Shown here in pieces: positions 24,621 to 27,777 of a stretch of DNA of 27,777 bases. The position numbers and the translations under genes were made by a program. The number at the start of each line of letters is the position of its first letter. Position 1 is the stretch's first letter. Below the pieces are notes generated by a model that worked only from the letters and a program-made list of their open reading frames with translations, was not told where the DNA came from and made no database searches. The DNA comes from UBA6165 sp044233745 (GTDB taxonomy: Bacteria; Bacteroidota; Bacteroidia; Flavobacteriales_D; Crocinitomicaceae), in assembly GCA_044233745.1 (NCBI GenBank), contig JBIIJN010000028.1:1-27777 (forward strand), in the 5' to 3' direction.

Positions 24621-25136
24621 ATGAATAAAGAGAAATTTAAAATTCTGATAGTAGAAGATGATTTGCTTATCGCAAAATATCTAAAAATGGAACTAGAGAC
24701 ATTGTGTTATGAAGTAACAATTTCAAAAAATGGTTTAAAGGCAATTGATTACATTGTTTATAATAATTCAGAATGTGATTTAATATTAATGGATATTAAT
24801 TTGGGGGATGGCATTGATGGATTTCAAACAGCAATTGAAATTAATAAATTTAAAGAAATACCAGTTTTATTTTTATCTGCTAGTATTGATATTCATTGTA
24901 TTGACAAAGCTCAAGGTGCCAATTCTTATGGGTTTCTTTTGAAACATTCTGGAATTTCAGTGATCAGCTTTAATATTCAATCAGCTATTTCGCAGTTTAT
25001 TCAAAAAAAGAAAAACGACGAAATTTTAAATGAAATTAACGAATTTTCTAATATTAATCAACTTTTTGTAAATGTTACAACTTTATTCTTGGAGAATTCA
25101 GATTTCCGTCGTGAATTAATTACATTTGACGCTTAA
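24621..25136 (+). CDS. Stand-alone receiver protein, truncated tandem copy of the following hybrid kinase
   Basis: 171 residues. Positions 1-161 align with the start of the next gene, with the first 19 residues differing only at the end (MNKEKFKILIVEDDLLIAK shared). The receiver pocket is intact: acidic D13/D14, phospho-acceptor D58 in LILMDINLG, S86 and K108. After NSDF the sequence departs and ends RRELITFDA. About 20 bp upstream of both starts is also similar. It therefore looks like a partial tandem duplication, or a full copy that lost its kinase part by internal deletion. It could act as a phosphate sink or shared receiver, or be on its way to decay. The frame is open and codon use matches its neighbours, so I call it coding. 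Confidence 0.75.
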   Translation: MNKEKFKILIVEDDLLIAKYLKMELETLCYEVTISKNGLKAIDYIVYNNSECDLILMDINLGDGIDGFQTAIEINKFKEIPVLFLSASIDIHCIDKAQGANSYGFLLKHSGISVISFNIQSAISQFIQKKKNDEILNEINEFSNINQLFVNVTTLFLENSDFRRELITFDA

Positions 25137-25170
25137 TCGAATTGTGCGATACAAATAATTAGATAAGACA

Positions 25171-26733
25171 ATGAATAAAGAAAAATTTAAGATTCTGATA
25201 GTAGAAGACGATTTGTTAATCGCGAAATCCTTAAAAATTGAACTTGAGGTTTTGTCTTATGAAGTTGCAACTGCAAAAAATGGCTTAAAGGCAATTGATT
25301 ATATTGTGGAGAAGGATTCAGAATGTGATTTAATATTAATGGATATTAATTTAGGGCACGGCATTGATGGATTTGAAACAGCTACTGAAATTAACAAACA
25401 TAAAGAGATACCAGTAGTGTTTTTATCCTCTAATCTTGATATTAAAAGTGTTGATGACGTGCAAGGAACTAATGCCTACGGATATGTTTTAAAACAGTCA
25501 GGAATTTCAATATTAGACTTTAATATTCAATTAGCTCTTAGACGTTTTCATGAAAAAAAGAAAAGCGAGGAAATTTTAAAACAGACAAATTGCGTCTCTA
25601 ATATTTATGAGCTCTACGTTGGTATAGCGACTTTATACCTTAAAAATTCGGATTTCATTATAGACGAAAAAATAAATGAATCGCTCAGACAAATAGGGGT
25701 TTTTACTGATGCTGATAGAGTTTATATTTTTGATTATGATTTCAAGAATGGATTGACCAGCAACACTTATGAATGGTGCAAGAAAGGGATTGATCCAGAA
25801 ATAATGAATCTTCAAAACATACCGCTTGATTACATACCCGATTGGAGAGATGCGCACGCATCGGGATTGCCATTGATTGTTGAAAGTGTAGATGCGTTGG
25901 AAAATGATGATCCAATAAAAGCTATACTAGCACCTCAAAACATTAAAAGTTTAATTACAATTCCTATTCTAAGCGGCGACATATGCACGGGCTTTGTAGG
26001 GCTCGATTATGTGAGTGATTATAAAAAGATGACTTTTAGAGAAAATCTTGTTCTCACGAATTTTTCTCAAATATTGCAGGGTTTACGAGATAGGAGAGCA
26101 TACGAAAGTTTATTAAACAAACAATTGATAGAAAAAAACTCGGTTCTCAAAGAAATCAATCATCGCATTGCCAATAATAATACAATAATATGCAGCCTTT
26201 TAGGCTTGCAAATAAAGTCAACCAATAATATTGAGGTTAAAACAGAACTTCAAAATGTTTTAACTCGAATCCTAAGTATAAATAATTTGTACACTAATCT
26301 TATTTATTCAAATGATCATCTTTATGTTTCACTGGATGTATACTTTGAAGGACTAATCGCGAACTTTAAAAGCGCATTCGAAATTAATGCAAAATTTGAC
26401 ATTAACTTATCAGTAGAAAAAATTGAAATATTATCGAGCACTGTTGTTACAATTGGAATCATTATCAATGAGTTACTAACCAATATATACAAATATGCTT
26501 TTGTGCAAAGGACAAATGGAATTGCTGAAATAATAATTACGAAAAAAGAAGAAAGTTTAGTTTTGCTTGTCAAGGACAATGGTATCGGCATTGATAAAGA
26601 AAAATTGGATGAAGAAAAATTTGGCTTTGGTTTATCAACCATAAAAATGCTTGCTGAAGAGCAATTAGATGGTACTTTTAATATTTATCGACAAAATGGA
26701 ACCACTATAGAAATTACTTTTATAATCGACTAA
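25171..26733 (+). CDS. Hybrid sensor: receiver-GAF-HisKA_2/HATPase histidine kinase
   Basis: 520 residues, no membrane helix, so cytosolic. The receiver (1-125) has D13, D14, phospho-acceptor D58, S86 and K108. A GAF-like sensor spans about 145-310. A HisKA_2-type dimerisation helix carries the phospho-histidine H331 in LKEINHRIANNN. The HATPase region has an N box INELLTN (432-438), DNGIGID (469-475) and GFGLSTIKML (485-494). The receiver at the N-terminus means its output is probably set by an upstream kinase, while its own kinase passes phosphate on, for instance to the convergent LytTR regulator. Family and domain order are clear; signal and partner are inferred. Confidence 0.88.
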   Translation: MNKEKFKILIVEDDLLIAKSLKIELEVLSYEVATAKNGLKAIDYIVEKDSECDLILMDINLGHGIDGFETATEINKHKEIPVVFLSSNLDIKSVDDVQGTNAYGYVLKQSGISILDFNIQLALRRFHEKKKSEEILKQTNCVSNIYELYVGIATLYLKNSDFIIDEKINESLRQIGVFTDADRVYIFDYDFKNGLTSNTYEWCKKGIDPEIMNLQNIPLDYIPDWRDAHASGLPLIVESVDALENDDPIKAILAPQNIKSLITIPILSGDICTGFVGLDYVSDYKKMTFRENLVLTNFSQILQGLRDRRAYESLLNKQLIEKNSVLKEINHRIANNNTIICSLLGLQIKSTNNIEVKTELQNVLTRILSINNLYTNLIYSNDHLYVSLDVYFEGLIANFKSAFEINAKFDINLSVEKIEILSSTVVTIGIIINELLTNIYKYAFVQRTNGIAEIIITKKEESLVLLVKDNGIGIDKEKLDEEKFGFGLSTIKMLAEEQLDGTFNIYRQNGTTIEITFIID

Positions 26734-26902
26734 AATTAGAATGTGGCATAATTTCAAACTGGTAAACCAACTGAGAATAGTTTGACAAGGCTTTTTAATC
26801 ACACTTTTAGGTATAAAGTAATGGGTGTTGACATGATCTTCATTATTACAGATTCACGATTTATTTTTGCAGAATTTAAGGGGGAATATTGAGACTAATG
26901 AC
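26734..26902. other. Intergenic gap between convergent kinase and LytTR genes
   Basis: 169 bp between convergent stops. No terminator hairpin was evident. From 26833 the sequence belongs to the duplicated block also found at 22721, including partial TGCAGAAT-type words. Confidence 0.6.
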
Positions 26903-27278
26903 TTAGAATTTTTTTATATTTTTCCAATATTCTTCTGTGATTTCAATTGATTCAGTCTTTGGCTTTTCACCGGCCATGAATGTTATTTGGTAACTAATAT
27001 TTTCACGTGTGATTTTCAATTCTCGCAGATAGGACTTATTTACTATAAAAGACTGGCTGGTTTGAATGAAGTTTTGCTTAGATAAGCCTTGCTCAAAAAA
27101 ATAATTCATCGATTTTCGCGAAACTGTACATTCATTGTAACTTTTCGTCAATTGAATTTTTTTGTTGTTGGAGTTTGATGTGTAATCTGACCGTATGTAT
27201 ATAATCTCCTCTTGTTTTATGGGATTTGGTTGAAAATAGTCCAATAACTTAATTTTGAGCGTTTCAATTTTAGCTAAG
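26833..27278 (-). repeat. Diverged direct repeat of 22721-23164 (LytTR C-terminal segment plus 3' flank)
   Basis: The block starts ATGATCTTCATTATTACAG here and ATGATTTCCATTATTGCAG at 22721, and ends near GCTAAG in both. By eye most bases are identical, and both copies are in the same orientation, so they are direct repeats about 4.1 kb apart. The copy here lies in a functional gene; the other is decayed. Confidence 0.88.
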
Positions 27279-27664
27279 GTGAATATGCTTTTTTCCCATT
27301 TCACAAACAACTTAACGAGTTTTTCTTCATTTAAAGGCTTTGAAAGAAATTCTACTGGAACATCGTTATCTATTCTAAGGGTTTCGATTTGGTTAATATA
27401 ATCTCTCGTATTACCAGTGATAAAAAGGATTGGTTTGTCTTTACAATAGTTAGCAATGTCTAATCCACTCATCGAATCACCGACTAAATCGATATCTAAA
27501 ACCAAAGCAGTAGGAGATTCTGATTCCATTTTTTCTAAAAAATCCTCAGATTTCGTAGATGCTATTACTATTTCGGCAAGATTATTATCCTTGATTTGAC
27601 GTTGTAGGTCTCTCAATAAAATAATGTTATCTTCTAAAAGCGCTAGTTTTAATTTTTCACCCAT
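26903..27664 (-). CDS. LytTR-family response regulator
   Basis: 253 residues. The receiver (about 5-120) has E11/D12, phospho-acceptor D57 (LVLDIDL), T83 and K109 (FLSKP). The C-terminal half (about 145-250) fits a LytTR DNA-binding domain: IIYIRSDYTSN, KKIQLTKSYNECTVSRKSMN, FIQTSQSFIVNKSYLRELK. LytTR regulators bind paired direct repeats and often control surface or extracellular products. It converges on the hybrid kinase gene, a plausible partner. A nonfunctional copy of its LytTR half lies upstream of the giant adhesin gene. Upstream sequence to 27777 shows no other gene. Confidence 0.87.
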   Translation of the reverse strand: MGEKLKLALLEDNIILLRDLQRQIKDNNLAEIVIASTKSEDFLEKMESESPTALVLDIDLVGDSMSGLDIANYCKDKPILFITGNTRDYINQIETLRIDNDVPVEFLSKPLNEEKLVKLFVKWEKSIFTLAKIETLKIKLLDYFQPNPIKQEEIIYIRSDYTSNSNNKKIQLTKSYNECTVSRKSMNYFFEQGLSKQNFIQTSQSFIVNKSYLRELKITRENISYQITFMAGEKPKTESIEITEEYWKNIKKF

Positions 27665-27777
27665 TTCAGATCTGTTTTGAGTATTTTATTTGTTCGTAAT
27701 CAACTTTTGAAACGTAGAAATTATGTTTTCCATTTTTTAATTATTTGAATGGCTTTTCATGATTGAATGTAAAGATT

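Overview
The window looks like chromosome from a member of the Bacteroidota, probably a Flavobacteriales-type gliding or environmental bacterium. Three things point there. Two secreted proteins carry type IX secretion sorting tails, one of type A and one of type B. Ribosome-binding purine tracts are weak or absent, and several genes are instead preceded by a TAnnTTTG-like -7 element. The intergenic DNA is AT-rich and the coding regions are typical of the group. No tRNA, rRNA, CRISPR array, transposase or phage gene was seen.

Region 1 (1-7315) is envelope biology. It holds the 3' end of a PhoU-type Na/Pi cotransporter gene, a GT-B glycosyltransferase behind an LpxH-like phosphoesterase, a 1000-residue M1 metallopeptidase with an apparent C-terminal outer-membrane barrel, and a T9SS type A cargo protein. 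Region 2 (7314-10573) is a tight five-gene minus-strand operon: lipoprotein, RPE-like barrel fused to CBS domains, a 50-codon gene, DAHP synthase (type I-beta) and a KdsC-like HAD phosphatase with an extra HTH-like N-terminus. Region 3 (10627-13936) is the conserved translation operon thrS-infC-rpmI-rplT, closed by a strong terminator with a palindromic core. Region 4 (14073-17048) holds a SpoIIE-type phosphatase behind a GxxExxY gene, a repeat-bearing intergenic stretch, and an LpxD-like acyltransferase. Region 5 (17049-22481) is one 1810-residue adhesin-like gliding-motility C-terminal-domain protein.

Region 6 (22482-27777) is the most dynamic part. A small redox/sulfur operon (DUF6132-like membrane protein, two rhodaneses, thioredoxin) is followed by a partial tandem duplication of a response-regulator/histidine-kinase gene. 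Opposite that gene lies a convergent LytTR response regulator. A decayed copy of the same LytTR domain, with three in-frame nonsense codons and no net length change, lies about 4.1 kb away in direct orientation, so the redox operon and kinase are bracketed by a diverged repeat of about 440 bp.

The most unusual items are the RPE-CBS fusion with the HTH-KdsC fusion in one operon, the short 9015-9167 gene, the LytTR duplication and pseudogene, the truncated receiver paralog, and the repeat cluster beside the GxxExxY gene. All functional assignments are from reading motifs by eye; no database search was possible.
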